From the NCBI RefSeq assembly GCF_006716085.1, contig NZ_VFON01000001.1, positions 2,666,001 to 2,730,000 on the forward strand: DNA of 64,000 nucleotides. Direction: 5' to 3'. The notes under the pieces were generated by a model. It saw only the letters and a list, made by a program, of their open reading frames with translations. It was not told the origin of the DNA and did not search any database. This document shows, piece by piece, positions 17,090-27,608 of the stretch; the stretch's first letter is position 1, and each line of letters starts with the position of its first letter. This stretch comes from Leucobacter komagatae. Lineage in GTDB: Bacteria > Actinomycetota > Actinomycetes > Actinomycetales > Microbacteriaceae. The position numbers and the translations under genes were made by a program.

Positions 17090-18856
17090 TTAGACCGCGT
17101 CGACGATCGAGAGCAGCGGGTGACCGCTCGGGACGGTCTGGCCGAGGGGCGCGTCGATGTTGCAGACGATGCCTGAGCGATGCGCGTAGATCGACTGCTC
17201 CATCTTCATCGCTTCGAGCACGACGATGAGTTCGCCCTCGGCGACCTCCTGGCCATCCTCAACCGCGAGCTTTACCACGGTGGCCTGCATCGGGGCCGCG
17301 ACGGAGTCGCCCGTGGCCGTTGCCACGCCTGAACCCTTCGCGCGCTTCGGGGCGGGGCCGCGCGTGACATCCTGATCTGCGATCGGCAGCAGTGTCGTCG
17401 GCATCGTGACCTCGACGCGGCGGCCAGCAACCTCGACGACCACGGCCTGGCGGGTCGACGGTGTCGACGGGGCGGCGTTCTCGCCCTCCCACGGCTCGAT
17501 GTCGTTCACGAACTCCGACTCGATCCACAGCGTGTAGACGCCGAAGGTGCCGTTCTCTGCCGTGAACGCCGGGTCGCGGACGATCTTGCGGTGGAACGGC
17601 AGCACGGTCGGGAGGCCCTGGACCTCGAGCTCGTCGAGCGCGCGGCGCGAGCGCTCGAGCGCCTCCTCGCGGGTCGCTCCCGTGACGATGAGCTTGCCGA
17701 GCATCGAGTCGAATGCGCCCGAGATCACGTCGCCGGACTGCACGCCGGTGTCGACGCGCACGCCGGGGCCGAGCGCGGGCTTGAAGAGCGAGACCGGGCC
17801 GGGCGCAGGAAGGAAGCCGTTGCCCGGATCCTCGCCGTTCAGGCGGAACTCAAACGAGTGGCCGTGCGCGACCGGATCTTCGTAGTCGAGCACGCCGCCC
17901 TCGGCGATGCGGAACTGCTCGCGGACGAGGTCGATGCCCGTGACCTCTTCAGAGACGGGGTGCTCGACCTGCAAGCGGGTGTTCACCTCGAGGAACGAGA
18001 TTGTGCCGTCTTTCGCGACGAGGAACTCGCAGGTGCCCGCGCCGACGTAGCCGACCTCGCGGAGGATGGCCTTCGACGCAGCGTAGAGCTGCTCGTTCTG
18101 CGCGTCCGAGAGGAACGGCGCGGGCGCCTCCTCGACGAGCTTCTGGTGACGGCGCTGCAGCGAGCAGTCACGCGTCGAGATGACGACGACGTTGCCGTGG
18201 CTGTCGGCGAGGCACTGCGTCTCAACGTGGCGGGGCTTCTCGAGGTACTTCTCGACGAAGCACTCGCCGCGGCCGAACGCCGCGACGGCCTCACGCGTTG
18301 CCGACTCGAAGAGGTCAGCGACCTCCTCGCGCTTGTACGCGACCTTCAGGCCGCGGCCACCGCCGCCGAACGCCGCCTTGATCGCGACAGGAAGGCCAAC
18401 CTCGTCGGCGAACGCGAGCACCTCGTCGGCGCCCTGAACGGGGTCGCTCGTGCCGGGCGCGAGCGGCGCATTGACCTTCTCGGCGACGTGGCGGGCTGAG
18501 ACCTTGTCGCCGAGGCGCTCAATCGCCTCGGGGCTCGGGCCGATCCAGATGAGGCCGGCGCCGATCACGGCGCGCGCGAAGTCGGCGTTCTCGGCGAGGA
18601 AGCCGTAGCCCGGGTGCACTGCGTCAGCGCCGGACCGGCGGGCAACGCTCAGAATCTTGTCGATTGCGAGATAGCTGTCGGCGCTCGTCGAGCCGCCGAG
18701 CGCGTACGACTCGTCTGCCAGCTGCGAGTGCATGGCGTCGCGATCCTGATCGGCGTAGACGGCGACGGAGGCGATGCCGCTGTCGGAAGCGGCGCGAATA
18801 ATACGAACAGCGATCTCGCCCCGGTTGGCGATGAGCACTTTACGAATGCGAGACAT
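17090..18856 (-). CDS. Acetyl/propionyl-CoA carboxylase alpha chain (biotin carboxylase + BCCP)
   Basis: A 588-residue two-function chain of actinobacterial acyl-CoA carboxylases (AccA3/BccA type). The biotin carboxylase part covers about 1-450: N-terminal [23 protein letters not shown], the glycine loop [13 protein letters not shown] of the ATP-grasp fold and [13 protein letters not shown] linker leads to a C-terminal biotinyl domain with EAMKMEQ, where K551 is the biotinylation site. It makes carboxybiotin for malonyl-CoA or methylmalonyl-CoA synthesis with a separate carboxyltransferase beta chain, which is not in this window. A TAGGCT box seven bases before the ATG suggests a near-leaderless promoter. 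Confidence 0.95.
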   Translation of the reverse strand: MSRIRKVLIANRGEIAVRIIRAASDSGIASVAVYADQDRDAMHSQLADESYALGGSTSADSYLAIDKILSVARRSGADAVHPGYGFLAENADFARAVIGAGLIWIGPSPEAIERLGDKVSARHVAEKVNAPLAPGTSDPVQGADEVLAFADEVGLPVAIKAAFGGGGRGLKVAYKREEVADLFESATREAVAAFGRGECFVEKYLEKPRHVETQCLADSHGNVVVISTRDCSLQRRHQKLVEEAPAPFLSDAQNEQLYAASKAILREVGYVGAGTCEFLVAKDGTISFLEVNTRLQVEHPVSEEVTGIDLVREQFRIAEGGVLDYEDPVAHGHSFEFRLNGEDPGNGFLPAPGPVSLFKPALGPGVRVDTGVQSGDVISGAFDSMLGKLIVTGATREEALERSRRALDELEVQGLPTVLPFHRKIVRDPAFTAENGTFGVYTLWIESEFVNDIEPWEGENAAPSTPSTRQAVVVEVAGRRVEVTMPTTLLPIADQDVTRGPAPKRAKGSGVATATGDSVAAPMQATVVKLAVEDGQEVAEGELIVVLEAMKMEQSIYAHRSGIVCNIDAPLGQTVPSGHPLLSIVDAV

Positions 18857-19059
18857 AAATTACAGCCTATTCGAGTAACGGTGCCTTGAGTTGGATATTC
18901 GTCACAAACCTTTCGACAGATCGTTGCCGATGGCTACATCGCAGTGGGGTCGTAACATGCGTCAACACTGCAAGTATTTCGCTATTCCTCCGCGGCATTC
19001 GGGCGGTAATGTAATGCTGTGTGAGTCGCACCCGGCGACACTCGATTGGGGACACCAAA

Positions 19060-19656
19060 ATGGCAAATGACAACGCACTTGATGCCCTGCTTTCGCAGGT
19101 TCCGGTTGGCGAAATCGCCGCGAAGCTTGGAGTCGACGACGACACCGCGCTTTCCGCAGTGAAGCAGGCACTTCCCGGCCTGCTTGGTGGCCTCGCAGTG
19201 AACGCCTCGAGCGAAGAGGGCAAGCAGAAGCTCGAGGGTGCCCTAAGCAAGCACACCCCGGCCGAGGGCAAGATCTCGCTCGACGCCATCGATGAGGCCG
19301 ATGGCCAGAAGATCGTCAAGCACGTGCTCGGCGATAAGGAAGAGGCAGTCGCGAACGCGCTCGGTCAGCAGGCGGGTAACGACGGTATCGCGAAGCTCAT
19401 CCCGATGCTCCTTCCGCTTCTCGCGCCGATCGTGATGCAGTTCCTCGCGGGCAAGTCGAAGGCCGCTCCCGCGGCTGAGGAGACCGGTGGCGGCATTGGA
19501 GACCTGCTCGGCGGGCTCCTCGGCGGCCTCGGCGGCGGTAACCAGGCGCAGAGCGCCGGTGGCGGCATTGGCGACCTGCTCGGTGGGCTCCTCGGCGGCG
19601 GCAAGTCGCAGGGCGGCGGCCTCGGTGGTCTCCTGGGGGGCCTGCTCGGCAAGTAG
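19060..19656 (+). CDS. DUF937 domain protein with Gly/Leu-rich C-terminal repeats
   Basis: A 198-residue protein. Residues 1-130 form a helical DUF937 domain (LLSQVPVGEIAAKLGVDD, then ALPGLLGGLAVNAS). Residues from about 144 onward are a low-complexity tail with three copies of a GG-x-G-D/G-LLGGLLGG repeat. No signal peptide is seen. I chose ATG 19060 because the family begins with the MANDNALDALL-type sequence; an in-frame GTG 39 bases upstream (19021) would add an atypical basic stretch. The molecular role of DUF937 proteins is not established. It is a single gene with its own terminator. The 203 bases upstream are shared with the divergent carboxylase gene and show only weak promoter-like boxes. 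Confidence 0.85.
   Translation: MANDNALDALLSQVPVGEIAAKLGVDDDTALSAVKQALPGLLGGLAVNASSEEGKQKLEGALSKHTPAEGKISLDAIDEADGQKIVKHVLGDKEEAVANALGQQAGNDGIAKLIPMLLPLLAPIVMQFLAGKSKAAPAAEETGGGIGDLLGGLLGGLGGGNQAQSAGGGIGDLLGGLLGGGKSQGGGLGGLLGGLLGK
19489..19655 (+). repeat. In-gene Gly/Leu-rich repeats
   Basis: Three imperfect copies of a roughly 45-60 base unit encoding GGGIGDLLGGLLGG or close variants occur at the 3' end of the DUF937 gene. The first two copies are near-identical in DNA over the GGTGGCGGCATTGG-GACCTGCTCGG part, which makes the tail prone to length change. Confidence 0.7.
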
Positions 19657-19667
19657 CGGCAGTTTGC

Positions 19668-19705
19668 GAAAGCCCGCGTCGGCCTCACGGCCAACGCGGG
19701 CTTTC
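19668..19705 (+). terminator. Terminator of the DUF937 gene
   Basis: A 17-bp stem with one mismatch (19668-19684 with 19689-19705), TCAC loop, preceded by GCGAAA and ending in CTTTCGT, lies 11 bases after the stop codon. Confidence 0.85.
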
Positions 19706-19717
19706 GTGTACCCCGGC

Positions 19718-19723
19718 TAGACT
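19718..19723 (+). promoter_or_regulatory. -10 box TAGACT, leaderless promoter
   Basis: TAGACT lies exactly six bases before the GTG at 19730, directly after the upstream terminator. Confidence 0.6.
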
Positions 19724-19729
19724 GATCCC

Positions 19730-20176
19730 GTGGTTAATCCAGACGTTCAGGGCCGGGTCTACCCGCCCACCCAGCCGTACCTCGTCGGGCGTGAGAAGGT
19801 GCGCGAGTTCGCGCGCGCCGTACTCAGCAGCTCGCCGCTCCATCACGACCCAGAGGCCGCTCGCGCGGCGGGGTTCGCCGACGTTGTCGCGCCCCCGACC
19901 TTCGCGGTGACGGTGCAGGAAGCGACGCTCGCGCAGCTGCTCGCTGACGAGGAGGCGGGAGTTGACTTCTCACGCGTCGTGCACGGCGACCAGCGCTTCA
20001 GCTACACCCGCCCCATCGTTGCGGGCGACGAGCTCACCGCGACGCTCACAATCGCGGCAGTAAAGCAGCTCGGCGGTCACTCGATGGTCACCGCATCGAG
20101 CGACATCGTTGACGCTGCGGGCGAGCACGTCGTTACCGCGATTTCGACCCTTGTCGTGCGAGGAGAAGAAGCATGA
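19730..20176 (+). CDS. MaoC-type dehydratase subunit, HadA/HadC-like
   Basis: A 148-residue hot-dog fold protein resembling the substrate-binding N-terminal half of MaoC dehydratases (HadA/HadC in mycobacteria). Features include a YLVGREKVREFARAV helix, AAGFADVVAPPTFAV, and the VVHGDQRFSYTRPI strand. It lacks the D-x4-H catalytic motif, which is carried by the next gene's product, so the two very likely form a heterodimer that dehydrates (3R)-hydroxyacyl chains in fatty acid synthesis. The genes overlap by ATGA, and murB follows with another 4-base overlap. Confidence 0.87.
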   Translation: MVNPDVQGRVYPPTQPYLVGREKVREFARAVLSSSPLHHDPEAARAAGFADVVAPPTFAVTVQEATLAQLLADEEAGVDFSRVVHGDQRFSYTRPIVAGDELTATLTIAAVKQLGGHSMVTASSDIVDAAGEHVVTAISTLVVRGEEA

Positions 20177-20607
20177 GCGAAGCAGCAGTCGTGACCTTTG
20201 AGGGCCTCGCGAAGGGCGACGTTGTCGCAGAGCGCGAGCACACGCTTACCCGTGACAGCCTCGTGCGCTACGCGGGAGCCTCGGGCGACTTCAACCCGAT
20301 CCACTACCGCGACGACTTCGCGCAGTCCGTCGGGCTCCCCGGCGTGCTCGCGCACGGCATGCTCACGATGGGTGTCGCGGGCTCGCTCGCGACCGACTGG
20401 CTCGGCACCGCCGGCCACGTCGTTGACTTCCAGTCGCGCTTCACCCGGCCCGTGCCCGTCGATGCCGAGACCGGCGCTGTCGTCACGGTCTCGGCGACCG
20501 TCGGAGCGCTCGACGAGGAGGCCCGCACCGCGCGGCTCGATCTCAAAGTGACCTTCGACGGCGCGACAGTGCTGGGCAAGTCCCAGATGGTGGTGGCGTT
20601 CGCGTGA
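20173..20607 (+). CDS. MaoC-type dehydratase catalytic subunit, HadB-like
   Basis: A 144-residue hot-dog enzyme. The hydratase-2 motif is clear: Asp in SGDFNPIHY and the following His, then LPGVLAHGMLTMG. These supply the catalytic Asp/His pair for syn-dehydration of (3R)-hydroxyacyl-ACP or -CoA. With the upstream HadA-like subunit it probably forms the dehydratase of the fatty acid elongation cycle. It is coupled by 4-base overlaps both to that gene and to murB. Confidence 0.9.
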   Translation: MSEAAVVTFEGLAKGDVVAEREHTLTRDSLVRYAGASGDFNPIHYRDDFAQSVGLPGVLAHGMLTMGVAGSLATDWLGTAGHVVDFQSRFTRPVPVDAETGAVVTVSATVGALDEEARTARLDLKVTFDGATVLGKSQMVVAFA

Positions 20608-21755
20608 CGCTGAAGCCCCTCGCCGCACTCACCACGATGCGGGTCGGTGGCCCCGCCGAGGAGATCCTCACCGCGAGCGATGCCCACGAACTCACCGAGC
20701 GGGCGATCGAGCTGTGGGAGCGCGGTGACGATTGGCTACTGCTCGGCGGAGGGTCGAACACCGTCGTCGCCGACGAGGGCTACCCCGGGCCCGTGCTGCT
20801 CGTGCGCACGAGCGGCGTCGCCCAGGTGAGTGACCCGGATCTCGCGCCGGGCGCCGTCAGGCTCCGTGTCGAAGCTGGCCACGACTGGGACGCACTTGTT
20901 GCCGAGTGCGTCGAGCGCGGCTGGGCGGGCATCGAGGCGCTCTCGGGTATCCCCGGGATGGCCGGGGCCGCGCCCGTGCAGAACATCGGCGCTTACGGCC
21001 AGGAGCTCTCGGACGTGCTGCACTCGGTGCTCTTCCTCGACGCTCGCACGTACGAGACGCGGCAGATGCTCGCCGAAGAACTCGAGCTGAGCTACCGCGA
21101 CTCGGTCATCAAGCAGGGCCTTGAGGGCGTCGTGTTGGCGATCGATATCGTGCTCACAAACGCGGGTATTGGCGTGGGCGAGCACGGCCCAGAGCCACTC
21201 TCCGAGCCGATTCGCTACGGTCAGCTCGCGACGGCGCTCGGCGTCGATCTCGGCGCGCGCGTGCCGCTCAAGACCGTGCGCGAGACGGTGCTGCGGCTGC
21301 GCGCCGCGAAGGGCATGGTGCTCGACGAAGCCGATCACGACTCGTGGAGCGCGGGCTCGTTCTTCACGAACCCGATCGTGAGCGAGCGGTTCGCGCGCGG
21401 GCTGCCGGGCGACGCGCCGCGGTTCCCTGTCGCCGACCCCGCCCCGACCGCCGCGGTGACGACGTTCGAGGAGCTCGCGGCCGGGCAGCCGCTGCGCGTG
21501 CCCGCGGTGCCGGCCGAGCGGCGCGTCAAGCTCTCGGCGGCGTGGCTCATCGAGCACGCAGGCGTTCCGAAGGGCTACCGGCTCCCGGGGTCGGGCGCTT
21601 CGGTGTCGAAAAAGCACACGCTCGCGATTACGAACCGGGGCAACGCCTCCGCGTCCGATGTCGGCGAGCTCGCTCGCTTCATCGTGCAGCGGGTGCAGCA
21701 GGAGTTCGGCCTGGTGCTTGTCCCAGAGCCGAACCTCTACGGCATCGAGATCTAG
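20604..21755 (+). CDS. murB: UDP-N-acetylenolpyruvoylglucosamine reductase
   Basis: A 383-residue cytosolic FAD enzyme of peptidoglycan precursor synthesis that reduces UDP-GlcNAc-enolpyruvate to UDP-MurNAc with NADPH. Typical MurB motifs are TTMRVGGPAE near the N-terminus, LLGGGSNTVVAD, GIEALSGIPGMAGAAPVQNIGAYG (FAD domain), YRDSVIK, and the catalytic Ser/Glu region SAGSFFTNPIV with the late AITNRGNASASDV. Length is slightly long, as is common in actinobacteria. The GTG start overlaps the MaoC gene by GTGA. The stop codon interlocks with the convergent phosphatase gene through CTAG. Confidence 0.95.
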   Translation: MTLKPLAALTTMRVGGPAEEILTASDAHELTERAIELWERGDDWLLLGGGSNTVVADEGYPGPVLLVRTSGVAQVSDPDLAPGAVRLRVEAGHDWDALVAECVERGWAGIEALSGIPGMAGAAPVQNIGAYGQELSDVLHSVLFLDARTYETRQMLAEELELSYRDSVIKQGLEGVVLAIDIVLTNAGIGVGEHGPEPLSEPIRYGQLATALGVDLGARVPLKTVRETVLRLRAAKGMVLDEADHDSWSAGSFFTNPIVSERFARGLPGDAPRFPVADPAPTAAVTTFEELAAGQPLRVPAVPAERRVKLSAAWLIEHAGVPKGYRLPGSGASVSKKHTLAITNRGNASASDVGELARFIVQRVQQEFGLVLVPEPNLYGIEI

Positions 21756-22489
21756 CCTTCAGCGACGAGCATCGTCGCGCGCAGCTGTTCAAAGTCAGAG
21801 GTTGTTGCCCCGTGCGCGAGGAGGAACGACCTCGGGCCGCCGAACTCGCTGTCGATCGCGGTAAGCGCACCGGCGAGCAGTTCGGGCGGCGACGCCGTCG
21901 CCCGGTGCGCGGCAATGCCCGGGAGCGACTCGGCGTCGGTGTCGCCGAACAGGTCGCTCAGATAGTCGGCTCCGAGCCGTTGCTGGGAAAGCGCGAAGTC
22001 GGCGAGGATCAGCTCCCGCTCGACTTCGAGCACTTCGAGCACGAGCGCGCCAAGCACGCCGGTGCGATCCTTCCCCGCGGTGCAGTGGAAGAGCACCCCG
22101 TCAGCCGCATTGTGCGCGATCGTCTGAAACGCGCGCGCGAGTGCCCCGCCGTGGCCGCCGATCATGATGCCGTAGAGCTCCTCCAGCGCGTCGAACTGCA
22201 GCGTGTGAAGCCTGTCTCCAAAGACCGGGATCGCCTCGACGATGAGATCCTGATGCGCCCAGGCGCGGGGTGTCCGCTCGCGCTCGCCCGCGTCGCGGAG
22301 GTCGACGATCGTGCGCACGCCGAGCGCCGCGACCGCCGCGCTGCTCGCCTCGCGAGTCGCGAACGGGGCCGCTGAACGCCAGACGAGGTCATCGCGCACG
22401 CGCGCGCCGTGTGCTGTCTCCATTCCGCCGACAGGTCGGAGGTTGTGCAGCCGGGCCGCGGGGAGTGCGGCTGTGGTTGGTGCGGTCAT
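21752..22489 (-). CDS. Tyrosine-protein phosphatase (PtpB/PF13350-like)
   Basis: A 245-residue Cys-based phosphatase. The signature loop HCTAGKDRTG places the nucleophile at Cys136 and the phosphate-binding Arg at 142. The N-terminal LHNLRPVGGM and WRSAAPFATREA with VRTIVDLRDAGER match the bacterial tyrosine/lipid phosphatase family that includes mycobacterial PtpB. ATG 22489 is chosen because GGAGACC precedes it, and it lies ten bases after the last ABC-transporter gene on the same strand. It is therefore likely the sixth gene of that operon, an unusual place for a phosphatase. Protein, phosphoinositide and nucleotide substrates are all possible for this fold. Confidence 0.88.
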   Translation of the reverse strand: MTAPTTAALPAARLHNLRPVGGMETAHGARVRDDLVWRSAAPFATREASSAAVAALGVRTIVDLRDAGERERTPRAWAHQDLIVEAIPVFGDRLHTLQFDALEELYGIMIGGHGGALARAFQTIAHNAADGVLFHCTAGKDRTGVLGALVLEVLEVERELILADFALSQQRLGADYLSDLFGDTDAESLPGIAAHRATASPPELLAGALTAIDSEFGGPRSFLLAHGATTSDFEQLRATMLVAEG

Positions 22490-22499
22490 TGGTGGTCTC

Positions 22500-23272
22500 C
22501 TATGGGTGGGTCGAACGGTAGGGGAGCGTCGGGACGCTCGCGATGAGTTCGCGCGTGTAGGGGTGAACGGGATCGTCAAGGATCTGCCGGGTGGGCCCGT
22601 GCTCGACGATCTGCCCACGCTGCATGACTGCGGCCTCCGTGCACAGTCCGTCGATGATGCCGAGGTCGTGCGAGACGACCACGACCGTCAGCCCCTCGTG
22701 GGCCGCGAGCCGGCGGAGCAATTGGAGTACCTGGGCGCGGACCGACACGTCGAGCGCGCTGACCGGCTCGTCGGCGATCACTACCTCCGGGCGCACGGAC
22801 AGCGCCCGGGCGATCGCGACTCGCTGTCGTTGGCCTCCCGAGAGTTCGCGCGGAAGTCGCTGCGCGACGTCGGCGGGGAGATCGACCGCGGCGAGCAGCT
22901 CAGCGACGCGCTCGCGTTCGTTCCACTCGGGCCGCAGCGCCCGCACCGGCTCCGCGATGATGCCCCCAACGGTCATGCGAGGGCTGAGCGAAGCAACCGG
23001 GTCTTGCAGTACGACCTGCACCGCGCGGCGAAACTCCCGAGCCGAACGGCCGCGGCCGGTGGGGATGGGTTCGCCGCGAAACTGCACGCTGCCGGAGCTC
23101 GGCCGCTGCAGGCCAAGTAGCAGTCGTGCGAGCGTCGATTTGCCCGACCCCGACTCGCCGATGATGCCAAGGTGACCGCCTGCGCGGATCGCAAGATCGA
23201 CCTCGGTCAGCGCGGGAGTCCGCGCCCCCGGATAATGCATCCCGAGGGCCGAAGCGGAGAGGATTGGGGCCG

Positions 23273-23276
<4 letters not shown>
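22500..23276 (-). CDS. ABC transporter ATP-binding protein, DppF type (second operon)
   Basis: A 258-residue ATPase with Walker A GESGSGKS, Q-loop LQDPVASLSPR, signature LSGGQRQR, Walker B VVIADEPVSALD and switch His in VVSHDLG. The C-terminal VHPYTRELIASVP tail is typical for peptide/nickel importers. The start is GTG 23276, in a GTGA overlap with the upstream ATPase; longer readings extend into that gene. It acts with the neighbouring ATPase to power the permease pair at 24070-26033. Confidence 0.9.
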
Positions 23277-24069
<793 letters not shown>

Positions 24070-24073
<4 letters not shown>

Positions 24074-24996
24074 GCTGAGACCTTTCGTTCGCTCGCGGGC
24101 TGTGAGGGCTGTGCTGATAGTGGCGGGTCTAGAGGCAGTCGCGGGGACGCCGGCGTGGGGCGGGCGCGGCCGGGAACACCGTGCTGTGACGGCTCGAGCG
24201 CGTCCCTGAGCGCGTCGCCGAGCAGGGAGAACCCGAGCACGAGGATGATGATTGCGACGCTCGGAGCGATGAGCACCTCGGGGCGCGTCAGTACCTGCGC
24301 CTGGAGGTCGGACAGCGTGCGCCCCCAGGACGGGGTCGGGGGCGGGGTGCCAAAGCCGAGGTACGACAGGCCAGCCTCCGCGAGCGCCGAGACGCCGAGC
24401 AACTGCGTCGTACGGACGAGGAGCGTCGGTGCGATGTTCGGCATCACGTGACGACGGAGCACCCCGAGGGTGCCGACGCCGCCGGCTGTCGCGAGGGTGA
24501 TGAAGGGCGAGACGAGCAGACCGCGCAGTTCTGGGGTGAGCGTTCGTGCGACGACAACCGATGAGCCGAGACCGATTGCGAGCGATGACGTCCACACGCT
24601 CGCGCCGTACGACGTGACGAGGATGATTGCGAGGACGAGTACCGGGAACGCAATCGCGATGTCGACCCCGCGCTCAAGGAGCGCACCAAGGCGCCTGGGG
24701 AGAAGCACCGTCGCGAGCGCGAGCGGGAGCCCGAGGGCGACGGCCACAGTCGTTGCGATGATCGTGGCGAGCATCGTTGACTGCGCGCCGGCGAGCAGCA
24801 CGCTGAACAGGTCTCGCCCGCCCGCGTCTGTGCCGAGCGGGTGCGCGCCGGAGGGTGGCAGCCAGCGATCGACAGGTGAGAACGCGGTTGGATCGTACGG
24901 CGTCCATACGAGCGAGACGAGCGCGGCGAGGACGGGGAGTGCGACGAGCGCAAGCCCGGTTGCGCCGAGCGGGTTGCGGAAAAATCGGCGAATCAT
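24070..24996 (-). CDS. ABC transporter permease, DppC type (second operon)
   Basis: A 308-residue membrane permease with the N-terminal DppC-type helix, the AHPLGTDAGGRDLFSVLLAG segment and an LTPELRGLLVSPFITLA EAA-like loop. It has a Pro/Ser/Arg-rich cytoplasmic tail of about 45 residues that is longer than in the first operon's paralogue. It is coupled to both neighbours by 4-base overlaps. Confidence 0.9.
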
Positions 24997-26033
24997 GCGG
25001 TCCTCCTGATGCGCGGGTCGAGTACGCGCGACAGTGCGGTAAGAAGCACCGTCGTGATCATCACGAGTGCGGTGAGTACGAACAGCGTGCTCTGGATCGT
25101 TGGGATGTCACGGTTGCCGACACTCGCGAGGAGCATCCCGCCGACGCCCGGCAGCCCGAACAGCTTCTCGACGATGACGGACCCCATCAGCACGCCCGCG
25201 ATCTCGAGGCCGATGACGCCGATGAGCGGCAGCGATGCGTTGCGTAGGCCCTGGCGGAGCAGGATCGTGCGCAGCGGCCAGCCCTGCGCGAGCCCCGTGC
25301 GCACCCAGTCTTTGGTGAGCACGTCGATCGTCGCGCTGCGCACAAAGCGTACGAGCACGGCGGCCTGACCGATCGCGACCGCGAGTGCGGGGAGCATCAG
25401 CGCCTGCAGCGCGGCGAGCGGATCCTCCCACCGGTTCGCCGGGAATCCCTGTACCGGGAAGAGTCGCGTGGGCAGCGCGATCACGACGACGAGCACGAGG
25501 CCGGTGACGAAGGTGGGTACGGCCGCCGTCACCTGGCTCAAAGCAGCGACCGTCCGGCCGAACCCGCGGTCCCGGTGAACGGCTGCGAGCATTCCGATGG
25601 GGACCGCGATGAGGACGCTGAGAAGCAGCGCGAGGAGGCCGAGCGGAACAGTCACCTGCAGCTTCTCAGAGAGTTCGCCGGCGATCGGCCTGCCGTCGAG
25701 CCCGGACGTGCCGAGGTCGCCGGTGATGATCCCGCCGAGCCAGTCGAGGTAGCGCTTGGCGAGGGGGCGGTCGAGCCCCAGCTCGGCGCGGAGCGCGGCG
25801 ACCTGCTCGGGCGTCGCGTCGGTACCGCCGAGTACGGCGGCCTGGTCGCCAGGGAGCACGGCGAGAAGCCCGAAGATGACGGCGCTCGCCGCAAGCAGCG
25901 ACAGCGCGAGTGTCGCGAGCTCGGCGAGCACGGTGCCCACCGTTGCCCACGCGCCCGCGGCGGGGCGCCGCACCCGGGGCCCGGAGGCCTGGGGTGCGAC
26001 GCCCGCGCGAGGTGTCTCAGTCGTGAGAGCCAT
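24993..26033 (-). CDS. ABC transporter permease, DppB type (second operon)
   Basis: A 346-residue membrane permease. A polar N-terminus of about 30 residues precedes the first helix, then comes the DppB-type LPGDQAAVLGGTDATPEQV outer segment and an ATPase-contact loop around VLTKDWVRTGLAQGWP. It pairs with the DppC-type subunit and is 15 bases downstream of the substrate-binding protein gene. Confidence 0.9.
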   Translation of the reverse strand: MALTTETPRAGVAPQASGPRVRRPAAGAWATVGTVLAELATLALSLLAASAVIFGLLAVLPGDQAAVLGGTDATPEQVAALRAELGLDRPLAKRYLDWLGGIITGDLGTSGLDGRPIAGELSEKLQVTVPLGLLALLLSVLIAVPIGMLAAVHRDRGFGRTVAALSQVTAAVPTFVTGLVLVVVIALPTRLFPVQGFPANRWEDPLAALQALMLPALAVAIGQAAVLVRFVRSATIDVLTKDWVRTGLAQGWPLRTILLRQGLRNASLPLIGVIGLEIAGVLMGSVIVEKLFGLPGVGGMLLASVGNRDIPTIQSTLFVLTALVMITTVLLTALSRVLDPRIRRTA

Positions 26034-26048
26034 GCGATCGCGCTCCGG

Positions 26049-27557
26049 TTACTCCGCGACCGTGATGCCGCTGAGGGCAAGGTTGTTCGCGATGCGGCTC
26101 GTCGGGTAGCCGCCGAGTGCGCTGTCGGCCACGATGAGCGTCTGGGGCGAGTACAGCCAGTCGCTCGCCGAGTCTTCGGCGACGATCTTCGCGACCTCGC
26201 TGAGGTTCTTGTCTCGGTCTGCTTCAGAGGCGGCGGTGTTCGCATCGGCGACGAGCTGCTGCACCTCGGCATTGTCGTAGTTCCAGTAGTACGCGGGGTT
26301 GCCGTAGTAGCTGAGCGTCGAGGGGTCGACGTGAAGCACCATCGTCAGTTCGTAGTTCTTCTTCGTAAACGCTTCGTCGAGCCAGGTCGCGAACTCAACC
26401 TGGTCAATCTTCACCTCGACGCCGACCTTCGCGAGCTCAGCCGCGATGAACTCGGTGATGATCGTGTCGTAGGTGTTTGACACGGTGAGCGTGAGACTGA
26501 GGTTCTCCTGCCCCGCCTCCTTGAGCAACGCCTTTGCCTCTTCGGGGTCGTAGGGTGCGCTCCCGGTGGTGTCGACATACCAGGGGTCGCTCGGCACGGT
26601 CATCGAACCCACGGTGATCGCGCCGCCGCCGATGACCTCGACGAGCTCCTCCTTGTTGATCGCCTGGCGAATCGCCTTGCGAACGCGCTCGTCGGAGAGG
26701 GGCTCGAACGCGTTGTTGAACCCGAGCGTCATCCAGCTCGTCGAGGCGCCCTCTGTGACCGTGAAGGCCTCGTCGTCGGCGAACAGGGCTGCGGTCTCGG
26801 GCGTCGTGCCGGCGATCATGTCGATCTCGCCGCCGCGCAGAGCGGTTGCCGCGGTCGTCGGGTCGGTGATGTAGTGGAAGACGACGCCGCCGTTTGCCGG
26901 CTTGTCGCCCCAGTAGTTTTCGGCGGGGACGAGCGAGATCGTTGCGCCCTTGTTCCACTGGTCGACCGTGTAGGGGCCGGTGCCGTTCGCGGTCGTCGCG
27001 AGGTCGAGCCCCTCGGTCTGAGGCGTGACGAACCCCGCGGCGGTCGTGAGGGTGTCTAGGAAGTTGATGTCGCGGCGTGACAGGGTGATGACAACGGTGC
27101 TGTCGTCGGTCGCCTCGATGCTCGCGACCGCGGTCATACGCTTCGCGTCGGGGTTCAGCGAGCCTTCGGCGCTCGACGCAGTGAGTGAGCCGACGACGTC
27201 TTCGACGGTCATCGGGGTGCCGTCGTGGAACGAAACGCCGTCGCGCACGGTGAAGGTGTAGACCAGGCCATCCTCGGAGACCTCCCACTTCGACGCGAGG
27301 GCGGGGGTGATTTCGAGGTCCTCAGACATCCCGACGAGGCCCTCATAGACGTTGCCTCGCATGAGCTGCACGAGCCCGGCGCCCGAGGTAGTGCGGACGT
27401 CGAGGCTCGTCGGCTCAAGGCCAACCTGGATGTCGACAATCGCCGTCGGATCGGTCGCTGCCGAGGGCTCCTGCCCCGCCCCCGAACCCGTTGACGCGCA
27501 GCCCGCGAGGAGAAGACCGCTGAGCAGGAGAGCTGCGGGACCAGCCAGTTTGCGCAT
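26049..27557 (-). CDS. Peptide/nickel ABC transporter substrate-binding lipoprotein (second operon)
   Basis: A 502-residue family 5 solute-binding protein. The signal peptide ends in lipobox LAGC with Cys20. The fold markers are present: VGLEPTSLDVRTTSGAG near the mature N-terminus, GTGPYTVDQW mid-protein, and NPAYYWNYDNAEVQQL near the C-terminus. ATG 27557 is chosen because AAAGG precedes it and the signal peptide starts there; an upstream-extended frame would run into the divergent regulator gene. It is the first gene of a six-gene operon and is divergent from a GntR regulator, which probably controls it. Confidence 0.92.
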   Translation of the reverse strand: MRKLAGPAALLLSGLLLAGCASTGSGAGQEPSAATDPTAIVDIQVGLEPTSLDVRTTSGAGLVQLMRGNVYEGLVGMSEDLEITPALASKWEVSEDGLVYTFTVRDGVSFHDGTPMTVEDVVGSLTASSAEGSLNPDAKRMTAVASIEATDDSTVVITLSRRDINFLDTLTTAAGFVTPQTEGLDLATTANGTGPYTVDQWNKGATISLVPAENYWGDKPANGGVVFHYITDPTTAATALRGGEIDMIAGTTPETAALFADDEAFTVTEGASTSWMTLGFNNAFEPLSDERVRKAIRQAINKEELVEVIGGGAITVGSMTVPSDPWYVDTTGSAPYDPEEAKALLKEAGQENLSLTLTVSNTYDTIITEFIAAELAKVGVEVKIDQVEFATWLDEAFTKKNYELTMVLHVDPSTLSYYGNPAYYWNYDNAEVQQLVADANTAASEADRDKNLSEVAKIVAEDSASDWLYSPQTLIVADSALGGYPTSRIANNLALSGITVAE

Positions 27558-27608
27558 GACGCACCTTTCTATAAGCTGAGGATTGTTTGAAGTGCCCCCA
27601 GAGTGATC

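Noticed and set aside
24074..24595. N-terminal extension of the second operon's DppD-type ATPase by 174 codons
   Set aside because: The extension is Arg/Pro-rich, antisense-like sequence inside the permease gene; the ATG at 24073 sits in a normal ATGA overlap.
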